Source of the DNA: Thermoplasmatales archaeon SM1-50 | Lineage (GTDB): Archaea > Thermoplasmatota > E2 > DHVEG-1 | Direction of reading: 5' to 3' | Assembly: GCA_001595945.1 (NCBI GenBank) | Contig: LSSI01000075.1 | Span: forward strand, 1 to 34,885 | Length of the DNA: 34,885 bases | In this document: one piece after another, positions 19,767 to 30,112 of the stretch | Position numbering within the stretch: the first letter of the stretch is position 1 | Layout: the number at the start of each line of letters is the position of its first letter | Program-made: the position numbers and the translations under genes | Notes under the pieces: generated by a model | Databases searched by the model: none | Told to the model about the DNA's origin: nothing | The model's input: only the letters and a program-made list of their open reading frames with translations

Positions 19767-21032
19767 TTAATTATTATTTTCATCAGATTTTTTCTTTTTT
19801 ACATTCTTTTTTAATGCCTCATCGACTTTATGTTTAGTGTCGTGTTGCCCTTCAAACCATTTTCCATCTGTCTGTTGATCGATAATGCCAGTAAGTTCAT
19901 CTAACTTATATCGCATATAATCCTGCCCTTTGAACCATTCATCCTCGTGAAGCTTGTCATCTTCCGGACGCTGCGTATCTTCTTTTTGCTCAGATAGATA
20001 GGTGGTCTCCTTCTTTTTTGCTTGTACAGGGATTCGTATCTCCTCAACCCTTGATTCGCTGTTTGATAAAGTAATCTCATTTTTTTCCATTTGAGAAAAT
20101 CTCAATTGCTTATTTCTACCGGGTTGTTTCTCTACTGGATAGGAAAGTTGTTCATTAGGTACGTTTTTTGGTTTCCTATCCATTGGTGTCTTTGGAGTCC
20201 TGTTTTGCTTAATAAGAACGTAGATAATTGAGAAAATAACCACAAGCAATGCAAGGAGAATAGGAAGAATTTGGAGAAACTGAGCTTCTGTAAAATCGAA
20301 AAAGAATCCTTTTACAGCTTCAATATGAATCGTCGTTGAACCAGGCAAATAGCCACTTTTTATGACTTGAATCGTCGTAGTACTAAATATATCAATTTCA
20401 GGAGCAAGAACAACAACTCTACCGTATTGATCAGTCAATAGTGGTGTGGCATCTTCTGCCACAAAAACAAAAGCACCTTCCACGGGATTTCCGTCTTGGT
20501 CAGTGACTACGACTTCAAACTCTTCTTTTTCTTCTACCATGACTCGGTCAGTAACAACCAATAATTCACCTTTCAGGACAGCAAGCTCCAATGTTGCGTT
20601 TTGATATCCTTTTTTTGTGGCAATAATGATAAGAGAGTCTGACTTGTCAAATCTAGGGGCGCTTATTGTTATATACGGCTCGGAGAGACTTGTAACGTAG
20701 GTTGTTCCTAACATGGTGATATTTACATCAAGAACCACAGATTCATTTTCCGAGCTTACAACCACATCATAGGTTCTTCCCTCAAATATGATACTATCTA
20801 TATGATCATTCCAATCGTTTGAATTATAAAGATCAACGATGAGGAATGGTTCATCCTGCGCAACGATTGAAGGGGTGATTCCTGAGACTATTATCAACGA
20901 TATGATACTAAGACTTAGAAAACCCATTAGAGATTTTTGATACACAATAATCCTCATCAACGAGCTTTGAACGCTACATGCAAAGATGCGGTAATGTATA
21001 TTTATGTTTTTTGAGAACGATGACAGAGGCAA
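19767..21032 (-). CDS. Membrane-anchored protein with extracellular carboxypeptidase-regulatory-like domain, one TM helix and charged cytoplasmic tail carrying a duplicated WFxGQ motif
   Basis: Signal 'GFLSLSIISLIIVSGITPSIVAQ', 'VVVTDQDGNPVEGAFVFVAEDATPLLTDQYGRVVV', TM 'ILPILLALLVVIFSIIYVLI', tail 'WFKGQDYMRYKLDEL...WFEGQHDTKHKVDEAL'. Confidence 0.75.
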   Translation of the reverse strand: MPLSSFSKNINIHYRIFACSVQSSLMRIIVYQKSLMGFLSLSIISLIIVSGITPSIVAQDEPFLIVDLYNSNDWNDHIDSIIFEGRTYDVVVSSENESVVLDVNITMLGTTYVTSLSEPYITISAPRFDKSDSLIIIATKKGYQNATLELAVLKGELLVVTDRVMVEEKEEFEVVVTDQDGNPVEGAFVFVAEDATPLLTDQYGRVVVLAPEIDIFSTTTIQVIKSGYLPGSTTIHIEAVKGFFFDFTEAQFLQILPILLALLVVIFSIIYVLIKQNRTPKTPMDRKPKNVPNEQLSYPVEKQPGRNKQLRFSQMEKNEITLSNSESRVEEIRIPVQAKKKETTYLSEQKEDTQRPEDDKLHEDEWFKGQDYMRYKLDELTGIIDQQTDGKWFEGQHDTKHKVDEALKKNVKKKKSDENNN

Positions 21033-21041
21033 CTTAGAGGT

Positions 21042-22103
21042 TTATTTTTCCGCAAGGCGTTTCTTTAATTCGGTGATGATTTCAACAGGGCTTGGATCAA
21101 TCTCTCGTAATACCGCAAGATAACAGCTTGTAAAATCCCCCAAGCACATAAGATACATCATCTTTGCCAGCTGGCTTTTTCCTTTTGGTGAGACCTCAAG
21201 AACCGCACCTGCGGTGTTCTGGAAGAGGGCACGCATGAAATTCAACCGGGTCGTCATATCTATGGTTTCTTCATCCTTATCCCGGAATAAGACACAGGAA
21301 AACTGCTTTGACACCTCAGGGTTCGCAGACCAACCCACAAGATCATTATGGTTACAATCTGGTACAAGGTCCGTTCGTGCAATCACCTTACTGTTTTCGT
21401 TGAGTTGATGTCGCCATCGTATCGCGATGGGAGTATACACGCCCCATCCGTATATCTGTGGAATTGTGGTAAAGAATTTTTTTGCCAGCTGCTTTGCCTG
21501 ATTGGTTTCTTCAGATACCGTTTTGTTGTTCATAGCAACAAAGTCATGGGTCACCGAGATAGTCTCCTGAATATCTGCGTCGATTGTGGTTTTCAGCAAA
21601 CCAGTTTTTTTCAAAAATAAAATAGAAGGGAATAACAAATATGCGGTTGCTGCACGTGGTTGTAATCCTGCAGGAATCTTCACAAAAGGAACCTGGCGCT
21701 TTTCCGCATACTCCTGAAGTTTTCCCCCTGTTGAGATGCATATGATCTTGCATTTTTTTTGATACGCTAACTTAAACGAGCTAAGAGTCTCATCTGTATT
21801 ACCAGAATAACTAATGCAAATCATAAGCGTATCTTTATTGACCCATTTTGGGAGATCGTATTCCCGGTTTACAACCAGGGGAACATCAAGTTTATCACGA
21901 AAGAGGCTTGCCATGATATCCCCAGAAATAGCAGAAGCACCCATTCCTGCGACTACAACATTATCTATTTTGATAAAGTTTAAGCGTTCTGTGGCTTCAG
22001 CAATCACCAAAGCCTCTTTAATTTGTTCTGGAAACCTGGCAAGTCCATCAAGCATGTTTGCTCTATCTATCATGGTAATCCTTTCGATATCATTCGCAAC
22101 CAT
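21042..22103 (-). CDS. Bifunctional phosphoglucose/phosphomannose isomerase (SIS domain)
   Basis: VVAGMGASAISGDIMASL, ICISYSGNTDETLSSF, PAGLQPRAATAYLLFPSI, LVPDCNHNDLVGW. Confidence 0.9.
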   Translation of the reverse strand: MVANDIERITMIDRANMLDGLARFPEQIKEALVIAEATERLNFIKIDNVVVAGMGASAISGDIMASLFRDKLDVPLVVNREYDLPKWVNKDTLMICISYSGNTDETLSSFKLAYQKKCKIICISTGGKLQEYAEKRQVPFVKIPAGLQPRAATAYLLFPSILFLKKTGLLKTTIDADIQETISVTHDFVAMNNKTVSEETNQAKQLAKKFFTTIPQIYGWGVYTPIAIRWRHQLNENSKVIARTDLVPDCNHNDLVGWSANPEVSKQFSCVLFRDKDEETIDMTTRLNFMRALFQNTAGAVLEVSPKGKSQLAKMMYLMCLGDFTSCYLAVLREIDPSPVEIITELKKRLAEK

Positions 22104-22260
22104 TTTGTATCATCTCATCTCTCTTCTTTTAGAATATAGGGTGCAACAAAGAGATTAACCGAAATCAGAAGGCGTATTCAAAAATATTTCTATTTTCTAT
22201 CTTACACCATTCGGTATATTAAAAAAGAGTTAAAAACCACAGCTTCTTACACTAGAATAT

Positions 22261-23271
22261 ATGAAATACTTTCAGGGTGAAATCTTAACCAGGGAAGGAT
22301 TCATCACGGGGTATCTCGCATACGACCAAGAACATGTATCAAGCGAGATATGCAAAGGCATTCCACCTGAAAAACCAATTGCCCAAGGGTTGATTCTCCC
22401 AACATGCATCAATGCACATACCCATCTTGGTGATTCATTCATTCGGTTCAAACAACTTAAACTACCACACAACGTAAAGGATCTAGTAGCCCCCCCAAAC
22501 GGGTTGAAACATAAATTATTAAAAGAGGCTACAGAACAAGAGATCCTAGAGGGGATACAAACATCTCTCTCCGAGATGATATCTACAGGTACTTCATGTT
22601 TTTGTGATTTTCGAGAAGGAGGACTCATCGGTATTTATCAACTAAAAAAAGGAATGAAAAATTACAGTATTGATTCTCTAGTACTTTCCAGACCATCACA
22701 GATGAAGTATGAAAAAGAAGAGCTTGATAGACTGTTGCAGAATTCTGACGGAATCGGTTTAAGCAGCATCTCCGATTGGGACTTCTCTGAGATTGAAAAG
22801 ATAGCACGACATGTGCGAAAAAAGAAAAAACTATTTGCCTTGCATGCAAGCGAAGTAATACGCGAGGATATTGATCATATACTTGATCTACACCCACATC
22901 TTCTAGTGCATATGATAGCAGCGACACAGGCAGACCTCCAGAGAGTCACCGATGCTGCTATCCCTATTGTAATCTGTCCTCGATCATATCTGTTTTTCCG
23001 TTTGAGACACAACCTAAAAGATATGAAAAAAACAGGGGTATCACTTCTGCTTGGCACAGATAATGCGATGATAAATACCCCTGATGTTTTGGAGGAGGTG
23101 CGGATATTACAGAAAACCGGCATCTTTTCTCTTAAGGAATTGTTGACAAATGTTACATATACTCCAAGGAAAGCTTTAAATTTAGATGACTGCATTCAGG
23201 GTCGCGACCTATCAAAAAAAGTTATTGTTTTAGAGAGAGACTCTTTAAAACTCTTATATGTCTCAACATAG
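22261..23271 (+). CDS. Amidohydrolase-superfamily metal-dependent hydrolase
   Basis: PTCINAHTHLGDSFIRF (HxH), FALHASEV, CPRSYLFFRL, LLGTDNAMINTPDVLEEVRIL. Confidence 0.85.
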   Translation: MKYFQGEILTREGFITGYLAYDQEHVSSEICKGIPPEKPIAQGLILPTCINAHTHLGDSFIRFKQLKLPHNVKDLVAPPNGLKHKLLKEATEQEILEGIQTSLSEMISTGTSCFCDFREGGLIGIYQLKKGMKNYSIDSLVLSRPSQMKYEKEELDRLLQNSDGIGLSSISDWDFSEIEKIARHVRKKKKLFALHASEVIREDIDHILDLHPHLLVHMIAATQADLQRVTDAAIPIVICPRSYLFFRLRHNLKDMKKTGVSLLLGTDNAMINTPDVLEEVRILQKTGIFSLKELLTNVTYTPRKALNLDDCIQGRDLSKKVIVLERDSLKLLYVST

Positions 23272-23292
23272 GTAGGAACGAGAGGGATAACA

Positions 23293-24147
23293 ATGATGAA
23301 AGTAGAAAACACGATGTCTAAAGAATTGATTGTTGGATACGTACCAGGTACCATCCGAGAAGCACTAAAGACCCTTGCAAAGCACAATGTGTCTGGAATG
23401 CCAATCCTTAAAAAAGACACAAAGAAAGTCGCTGGTGTTCTAACTCGTTCTGACATTTTCAAAAATCCCGATGAAGAGCAAATCGCGTTGATTATGAGCA
23501 CAAAGCCATACACAGTGATGAAAGACGAAAACCTGTCAACAGCGGCAAAGCTTTTCTACGAACATCGCATCCATGGTCTTCCCGTGATTGACAAGAGGAA
23601 AAACCTGATTGGCATAATCAGTCCTACCGACATCCTAACAACATTGGACGATTCCTACAATGATATCGTAGATAATTATTTCACAAGAAACCTTGTACCC
23701 GTATATGAAGAGACACCAATCACGATTATCATGGAGATCATCAACGTAACCAGTGAAACCGCACTACCGATCCTAAACCGAGAATGCATGCTCGGTGGGA
23801 TGGTCAGCGAGGGGGACCTATTCAAACTTAGCCATATCAAAGAAAGCGTATCGCAAACCAATCTTGGTATGGGCGGCGATGAGGATGACTGGACCTGGGA
23901 AGGAATCAGGGACACGATTAGGTTATATTACTCGACAACAAAGGTCGATCTCCCTTCAGTTCCGGTCAAAGAGATTATGATTACGAACGTCATCAAAGCG
24001 TATAAGAACGACCCGATTTCTGAAATCGCACATAAGATGATAAAAAACAAGATCAGTCATGTTCCAGTGGTCAACTCTGAGAACAAACTACTGGGGATGG
24101 TTACCGATATCGATCTGATGGCATGCATGTTTAAATCCTCCAAATGA
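23293..24147 (+). CDS. CBS-domain protein (four CBS motifs)
   Basis: Repeated 'VSGMPILKKDTKKVAGVLTRSDI', 'IHGLPVIDKRKNLIGIISPTDIL', 'TALPILNRECMLGGMVSEGDL', 'ISHVPVVNSENKLLGMVTDIDLM'. Confidence 0.92.
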   Translation: MMKVENTMSKELIVGYVPGTIREALKTLAKHNVSGMPILKKDTKKVAGVLTRSDIFKNPDEEQIALIMSTKPYTVMKDENLSTAAKLFYEHRIHGLPVIDKRKNLIGIISPTDILTTLDDSYNDIVDNYFTRNLVPVYEETPITIIMEIINVTSETALPILNRECMLGGMVSEGDLFKLSHIKESVSQTNLGMGGDEDDWTWEGIRDTIRLYYSTTKVDLPSVPVKEIMITNVIKAYKNDPISEIAHKMIKNKISHVPVVNSENKLLGMVTDIDLMACMFKSSK

Positions 24148-24177
24148 ATTTCCTTTTTCTAGCGTAGGAGATTTCCC

Positions 24178-25833
24178 TTGATGCCACAAGATATCTACGA
24201 TAAAATCATGATGGTCGCAAAAAGGAGGGGGTTTATTTACCCATCCTTTGAGATTTATGGAGGTATCGCAGGATTCTATGATTACGGACCACTTGGCTCT
24301 CAGCTAAAAAACAATGTCGAAAACCTTTGGAGAACGTTTTTTCTTCTAAAGGATCATTGTCTTGAAATAAATACACCGACGATCACCTTATATGAGGTGC
24401 TGAAAGCATCCGGACATGTGGAGGAGTTCACCGACCTTACTGTTGATTGTAGCCGCTGTAAACGATCCTATAAGGTCGAGGATATCATAGACAAGGAAGT
24501 CTCAGTTGACCAGGCAATTCGGGAGGATAACATCACTTGCCCCACCTGCAAATCTAAGTTATCTAATTTCCATCCGGTGAACCTGATGTTTTCCACGACC
24601 ATTGGCATTGGAGAGGGACGTAAAGCATTCCTACGTCCGGAGACGGCTCAAGGGATTTTTACAAACTTCCATCTTCTCTATCAGCACAGTCGGAAGAAAC
24701 TACCATTTGGGGTCGTTCAAATAGGAAAAGGTTACCGCAATGAAATATCCCCACGACAAGGAACACTACGACAACGGGAGTTTTCCATGGCAGAGGCAGA
24801 GGTGTTCTTCGACCCAAAAAATAAGACCCATCCTTATTTTGATATGATAAAGGACAAAGAGCTGTTCCTTTTCGATAATGAAAAAGAATGGAACATCTCA
24901 GTTGCCGAAGCAGTGAAACATAAAATCATCAACAACCAAGCTTTAGCGTATTATATATATCTCACTCAGGAATTTCTCTTCACCGCAGGAGTGAACCAGA
25001 AAAAATTCCGTTTTAGGAAACATGCTGCTGATGAGCTTGCACATTACGCAACCGAATGCTGGGATGCAGAGCTTCTTAGTGAACGGTTTGGATGGGTGGA
25101 ATGTGTCGGGATCGCTGACCGATCCGCATATGATCTCAACGCACATATTATCTCCTCTGGTGTCGACATGTATACATTACGGAAGTTTGACGAGCCTCGA
25201 GGGATAGTGATAAAAAAAATAGTTCCAAAGATGAACATCCTTGGACCACGGTTCGTAGGTAAAGCAAGGAAAATCAAGGAACAGCTTGAGCTGATAGATC
25301 CTGCATCAGTGAAGAGGATCACAGTGATAATCGACGGTGAATCCATTGATATCCCAAAGGAGTGTTATGACATCGTAGAGATAGAAGAAAAACAGATTGG
25401 GGAGAAATTTATACCTCATGTCATCGAACCGTCGTATGGAATCGACAGGGTGATTTATTTCCTCCTTGAGCATAACTATGTCGAGGGAAAGAAAAATGAG
25501 GAGGATTATACGGTTTTGAAATTGAATCCTTTAGTGGCACCCATCAAGGTCGGTATCTTTCCGCTGATTGGTGATGATAAGCTTATTGACATTGCAAAAA
25601 ACATAGATGTGATTTTGAGGAGCGAGGGGATTGCAACTTACTATGACGAAAATGGGACGATTGGGCGCCGGTACGCGCGTATGGATGAGATAGGGACGCC
25701 GTTTTGTATTACGGTCGATCATGAATCACTGACGGATCATAAGGTCACATTACGGGACCGGGACACCACTAAACAAGAACGACAGAAAATACAGGATATC
25801 GCAGGTTATCTAAAGAAGAAGATGACCATCTAA
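24178..25833 (+). CDS. glyS: Glycyl-tRNA synthetase, archaeal/eukaryotic type
   Basis: KRRGFIYPSFEIYGGIAGFYDYGPLG, LRPETAQGIFTNF, RNEISPRQGTLRQREFSMAEAEVFF, anticodon-binding C-terminus. Confidence 0.96.
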   Translation: MMPQDIYDKIMMVAKRRGFIYPSFEIYGGIAGFYDYGPLGSQLKNNVENLWRTFFLLKDHCLEINTPTITLYEVLKASGHVEEFTDLTVDCSRCKRSYKVEDIIDKEVSVDQAIREDNITCPTCKSKLSNFHPVNLMFSTTIGIGEGRKAFLRPETAQGIFTNFHLLYQHSRKKLPFGVVQIGKGYRNEISPRQGTLRQREFSMAEAEVFFDPKNKTHPYFDMIKDKELFLFDNEKEWNISVAEAVKHKIINNQALAYYIYLTQEFLFTAGVNQKKFRFRKHAADELAHYATECWDAELLSERFGWVECVGIADRSAYDLNAHIISSGVDMYTLRKFDEPRGIVIKKIVPKMNILGPRFVGKARKIKEQLELIDPASVKRITVIIDGESIDIPKECYDIVEIEEKQIGEKFIPHVIEPSYGIDRVIYFLLEHNYVEGKKNEEDYTVLKLNPLVAPIKVGIFPLIGDDKLIDIAKNIDVILRSEGIATYYDENGTIGRRYARMDEIGTPFCITVDHESLTDHKVTLRDRDTTKQERQKIQDIAGYLKKKMTI

Positions 25834-25837
25834 TCCG

Positions 25838-27154
25838 TTAGAACGCATTCACTGTTTTTTCAACGATTACTAACGCTTCGTCGATTTCTTCAGAGGTGAT
25901 ATTTAACGGTGGTCGGAATCGTATCGTGATAGAGCCACAGGTCAGAACAAGAAGTCCATTGGCGTATAGCTTCTCCCGAAGCTCGTCTCTTTTTTTTGGT
26001 GTTGGCAGGTCAAAGGCACACATCAAACCCCGTCCACGTGCATTAGAAATCTTCTGCGGGTAGTCCTTCTCGATTGTCTCTAATCCCTCAAGCAGTCGTT
26101 TTCCTTGGACTTCCGCGTTTTTCACTAACTGTTCTTCTTTAATAATCTCAAGGTATTTCTGACAGCGGACCATGTCGACAAGGTTTCCACCCCAGGTGGA
26201 ATTTAACCTGCTTGGGATAACAAAGACGTTGTCCTTTACTTCATCAACTCGGTTACTAACTATGATACCACAGACCTGTGTCTTCTTCCCAAATGCAATA
26301 ATGTCCGGTTCGAAATCAAAATGTTGGTACGCCCACATTCTCCCAGTCAATCCGACACCGCTTTGTACCTCATCGACAATGAACATCATCTCATAATCAT
26401 CACAAAGCTTGCGAAGTTTTTGGAAAAACTCCTTACGGAAATGGTTATCACCACCTTCACCCTGGATCGGTTCTATAATGAGAGCAGCGATATCATCTGG
26501 GTTTTGTGCCACTGCATCCTCTATCTGAGAAACCGCACGTTTTTCCCGCTCCTTTACATCCTTTAGGTTTCCATCCGTAAGTGGAAAGTGGATCTTCGGG
26601 TTGTCAATACGTGGCCAGTTGAATTTTGTGAAATATTTTATCTTATTCTGATTAAAAGTGTTAGTCATGGAAAGTGTATACCCGGTTCTACCGTGAAAAG
26701 CATCTTTGAAATGGATTACCTGCCTACCTTTCTTTCCTTTTCCTTGCTCTATGTTTTTTCGTATCTTCCAATCAAATGCGGTCTTAACACCGTTTTCTAT
26801 CGCAAGAGCTCCTCCCGCGACGAAGAAGAGATGGTGAAAATGTTTGGGCATCGCATGTTTGGCAAAAGCATCGACAAACTCAGCCATCTCAATAGTGTAG
26901 ACATCAGAGTTTGTTGGGTTGTTAATAGCGATTTCCCCTATTTTTTTTATAAAATCAGGAGTCGTCATTGCTGGATGGTTGCATCCGAGCGGCGCGGTTG
27001 CGAAAAACGAGAAACCATCAAGCAGATATCGCCCTATCCTGGAGTCATAAATTCTACATCCTTTGCTTTTCTTAAGGTCCAAGACAAGATCAAAGCCGTC
27101 TGCAAGCATGTATCTTCCAAGTGTTGTATGGACTTCTGTTGGTTTCATCGTCAT
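25838..27154 (-). CDS. lat: L-lysine 6-aminotransferase (LAT), class III PLP enzyme
   Basis: VHTTLGRYMLADGFDLVLDL, FFVAGGALAIENGVKTAFDWK, FHGRTGYTLSMTNT, IEPIQGEGGDNHFRKEFF, FGKKTQVCG, SRLNSTWGGNLVDMVR: close resemblance to mycobacterial-type LAT. Confidence 0.92.
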   Translation of the reverse strand: MTMKPTEVHTTLGRYMLADGFDLVLDLKKSKGCRIYDSRIGRYLLDGFSFFATAPLGCNHPAMTTPDFIKKIGEIAINNPTNSDVYTIEMAEFVDAFAKHAMPKHFHHLFFVAGGALAIENGVKTAFDWKIRKNIEQGKGKKGRQVIHFKDAFHGRTGYTLSMTNTFNQNKIKYFTKFNWPRIDNPKIHFPLTDGNLKDVKEREKRAVSQIEDAVAQNPDDIAALIIEPIQGEGGDNHFRKEFFQKLRKLCDDYEMMFIVDEVQSGVGLTGRMWAYQHFDFEPDIIAFGKKTQVCGIIVSNRVDEVKDNVFVIPSRLNSTWGGNLVDMVRCQKYLEIIKEEQLVKNAEVQGKRLLEGLETIEKDYPQKISNARGRGLMCAFDLPTPKKRDELREKLYANGLLVLTCGSITIRFRPPLNITSEEIDEALVIVEKTVNAF

Positions 27155-27253
27155 ACGATCAACTCACTTATAAAATCGGATTATTCTCTGTTTGAGCGGT
27201 ATATTTCTTTGTTATAAAATGATATCGGTAGTCTACTGCGCAATACAAAATTA

Positions 27254-28579
27254 CTATACTAAGGGTGTGGTTTTCTCCGTAAATATGATACCAAAGTCCT
27301 TAAGTTCATCTAAAATGGGATTATAGATCTCTGGGATGACTGGGATATGAACACCGGTTAGGGTGATTTGCTTGTTTAGTATCATTTTTACTGCTATAGC
27401 AGAAGGAAGTGCAACAGTACGAGCCACTGAAGTATCCCCATTAGGTATGCCATAATCAACCAATGTTGAGGTGACATATTCCTTTTTTGTGGAATACTCG
27501 GCAATGAACTCATGATGCATGACGATCATATCCCGTTCTTGTTTACCCATAGACATCTTCTGCAGGGTTAATACGTTGAGGTAATCTAATGGTGTATTCT
27601 TTTCTTTTGGAAGCGGTTCATCACCAAAAAGACCAAGCCATTCAAACCGCTTGATGACTGCAGCATACGGTTTAAGACCAAGATGTTTTGCCGTTATTTG
27701 TGGAAGAGAATCCAACGATTTCGTACCGATGAAATATCTGGTGAGATCTCCATAGGTTTTTCCTGTAAAACCCTTAGGCAGTTCCTCGCTAAGCCAGCCA
27801 AGGGTAGCAATCGTACGAAGGGTCTCACACCACCCGGTCATCCGAAAGGTTCCACGGTATACAGTTCTGGCGTGTTCCAGACCATAGATGTCTTTGTAAG
27901 GTAATGAATTACGGTTTGGGTAGTTCTCAAATGTCCCGACACCAGTGATATCCTGTAAATAGTAATTCTCAAATAATTGTTCACCAGGAATAGAGATTTC
28001 TTTTCCATTTTCAAGCCATTTTGCTGCATTTCGGGACGCGAGAAGAACACCACGGGGTGACCAGGAGAACTTATACCCGAACGGATTATTGTTCGCTTCA
28101 TGGGCGGGAAGCGCACCAGTGGTTGACTTAAAGCTGATGATTCTTCCTTTATTCTTTTTGATATCATGGATGATCCGCATCGCTGACATATGGTCAATGC
28201 CAGGGTCTAGACCACATTCATTCAGAATTAGAATCCCCGCATCCCTTGCTTTCTTGTCTAGCGTGTGCATCGCGTCACTGACATAGGACGTGGTGACCAT
28301 ATGTTTCTTATACGAAATGCACATCTCCGCGACCTTCACATGATAGGTATACGGTAAAAGACTGACGACAATATCTGCCTTGGAGATAAAATCCTCTACT
28401 TTTTTATCATCGGTGACATCTAATGAATACGCCTCTCCATGTGCATCCCCATCGATTATCTGTTCTGCTTTCCTGACGGTTCTGCTTGCCATTATCACTT
28501 GAAAATCGGGATGATTCAAAAGGTAGCGAATCATTGGTCGCGACACCATGCCTGCACCAAGAACAAGTATTTTCTTCAT
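27254..28579 (-). CDS. Saccharopine dehydrogenase (L-glutamate-forming, SDH domain)
   Basis: KKILVLGAGMVSRPMIRYLLNHPDFQVIMASRTVRKAEQI, LLPYTYHVKVAEMCISYKKHMVTTSYVS, NECGLDPGIDHMSAMRIIHDI. Confidence 0.93.
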   Translation of the reverse strand: MKKILVLGAGMVSRPMIRYLLNHPDFQVIMASRTVRKAEQIIDGDAHGEAYSLDVTDDKKVEDFISKADIVVSLLPYTYHVKVAEMCISYKKHMVTTSYVSDAMHTLDKKARDAGILILNECGLDPGIDHMSAMRIIHDIKKNKGRIISFKSTTGALPAHEANNNPFGYKFSWSPRGVLLASRNAAKWLENGKEISIPGEQLFENYYLQDITGVGTFENYPNRNSLPYKDIYGLEHARTVYRGTFRMTGWCETLRTIATLGWLSEELPKGFTGKTYGDLTRYFIGTKSLDSLPQITAKHLGLKPYAAVIKRFEWLGLFGDEPLPKEKNTPLDYLNVLTLQKMSMGKQERDMIVMHHEFIAEYSTKKEYVTSTLVDYGIPNGDTSVARTVALPSAIAVKMILNKQITLTGVHIPVIPEIYNPILDELKDFGIIFTEKTTPLV

Positions 28580-28637
28580 GATGGTACCTTCAATTATATC
28601 AAAGTTTTGAGCATTTTAAGCAGCGAATCAGATGTCC

Positions 28638-29945
28638 TTATAAATATTTGTTGATATACTGATACTGAGGGGTGAGTTTTCCTTGATAGAGGATAACCGC
28701 TTTTTTAATCTCATCTGGCAAAGCAACCATATTGAAATCATCGACCGTGAAATCAGCCTTCATAATCTGTGGGATAAACCGCAGAAGGGTTCTACTAAAC
28801 GATTCTGAGGACTCTTTGGGTAGTTCACAAGGGAGATTATCCACCGCCATGACGACCACGCCGTCTCCTTCATAACCATCCGTAATTGTATCAGTGACAG
28901 GGTTATATACAAAAACAGGGGCATCAGGGGATGTGATTTTCTCAGTGAATTCGATTGCACCGTTGACATCAGCACTGATATCACCTATCATCTTCAGACG
29001 AGGTTTTTCTAATTTGAGAAAAGATTTTTTCATATAATCTTTGGTAAGAAGGCGAGGATATCGATTGCTCCAGAAAATACAGTTCATTAGAATAGTAAGA
29101 TAAGGGACATAGCGATCAAATATAGAACGATATGCCTCAGGGTTGTTATAATAGTCCTGCAAATCAAATGTTTTACCCTTTGTAACTGGCTCAACCATAT
29201 GTTGTTCTTTGAATACAACCTTATAAAGGGTTCTGTTTGAGGCGGTCTTATATATGGATGCAAGATCTCCTGGCTGTATCTCCTTTACCTGTAGCGTATC
29301 AAGAATCTCCTGTGCACCATTGGAAACATTACCATACCCAGAGAAACCGATGATCAATGGTGTCAACGATGAGGGCAATCCATTGGTTTTTATATCCATA
29401 CCAATCGCGGTGAAATGATCTCGTATCTCATCAAGATCCTTATACTGAGTCGTCTGTTTGATCGCATTTATCGGAGAATCAAGATTCTCCCAGTTTAACC
29501 GACGTCCCAACATCCATAAGCTATCAACCATACCGGCAAGGCCAGCGAATCTGCCGAAAAACACAAGCCGTCTTCCTTTTTCATCGACGATGCGTTCATA
29601 ATCAATCAATGTGCAACCCATGTCCATCATTTTTTTTAACATCGGCATATTCTGCTTCTGTCCTTTGATAGTATGGGAGAAAAACACATAGGTCTTTCCT
29701 TTCTCAAAGATGTGAGTGGGGATTTCCTTTACCCCGAACACTACAGAACTTGGTGATAAACTATCCTGGACCTGGGCACCGATTATCCGATACAAATCAT
29801 CAGAGAAGATACGGATGACCGATGGTTGAATCACCGTCTTAATCCTATGTTTTTTTTGTAGCTCAACTATATGATCTGGGGTAAGCGGCACTCTTTTTTC
29901 CCAGCGGTTTTTATCCTCTCGTCTTATACCTATTGTTGCAGTCAT
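28638..29945 (-). CDS. Lysine-ketoglutarate reductase-type saccharopine dehydrogenase (LKR domain of alpha-aminoadipic semialdehyde synthase)
   Basis: IGIRREDKNRWEKRVPLTPDHI, YVFFSHTIKGQKQNMPMLKKMMDMGCTLIDYERIVDEKGRRLVFFGRFAGLAGMVD, IGDISADVNGAIEFTEK, VVMAVDNLPCELPKESSESF. Confidence 0.92.
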   Translation of the reverse strand: MTATIGIRREDKNRWEKRVPLTPDHIVELQKKHRIKTVIQPSVIRIFSDDLYRIIGAQVQDSLSPSSVVFGVKEIPTHIFEKGKTYVFFSHTIKGQKQNMPMLKKMMDMGCTLIDYERIVDEKGRRLVFFGRFAGLAGMVDSLWMLGRRLNWENLDSPINAIKQTTQYKDLDEIRDHFTAIGMDIKTNGLPSSLTPLIIGFSGYGNVSNGAQEILDTLQVKEIQPGDLASIYKTASNRTLYKVVFKEQHMVEPVTKGKTFDLQDYYNNPEAYRSIFDRYVPYLTILMNCIFWSNRYPRLLTKDYMKKSFLKLEKPRLKMIGDISADVNGAIEFTEKITSPDAPVFVYNPVTDTITDGYEGDGVVVMAVDNLPCELPKESSESFSRTLLRFIPQIMKADFTVDDFNMVALPDEIKKAVILYQGKLTPQYQYINKYL

Positions 29946-30059
29946 GGAAGACCCTTATAATCCCTCATCAGTTGTTATTTAATAGGTTTTCCTGATAATT
30001 TAAAGCAGAAATATCAAAAAATATTCTTCTGATTAATCATAAAAAGAAAAAAAAGTGAA

Positions 30060-30112
30060 GAGAGAGGGAAGATGAGAGGAGAAGGAGGAAGAAATAAAAA
30101 TTTCCCTCTCTC
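30060..30112 (-). terminator. Long hairpin followed by T-run, terminator of the beta-propeller gene (minus strand)
   Basis: GAGAGAGGGAA (30060-30070) pairs with TTCCCTCTCTC (30102-30112); on the minus strand followed by TTCACTTTTTTTTC. Confidence 0.5.

Noticed and set aside
26588-27217. 209-aa plus-strand ORF antisense to lysine 6-aminotransferase
   Set aside because: Long only because it mirrors the LAT reading frame; LAT family match is unambiguous.
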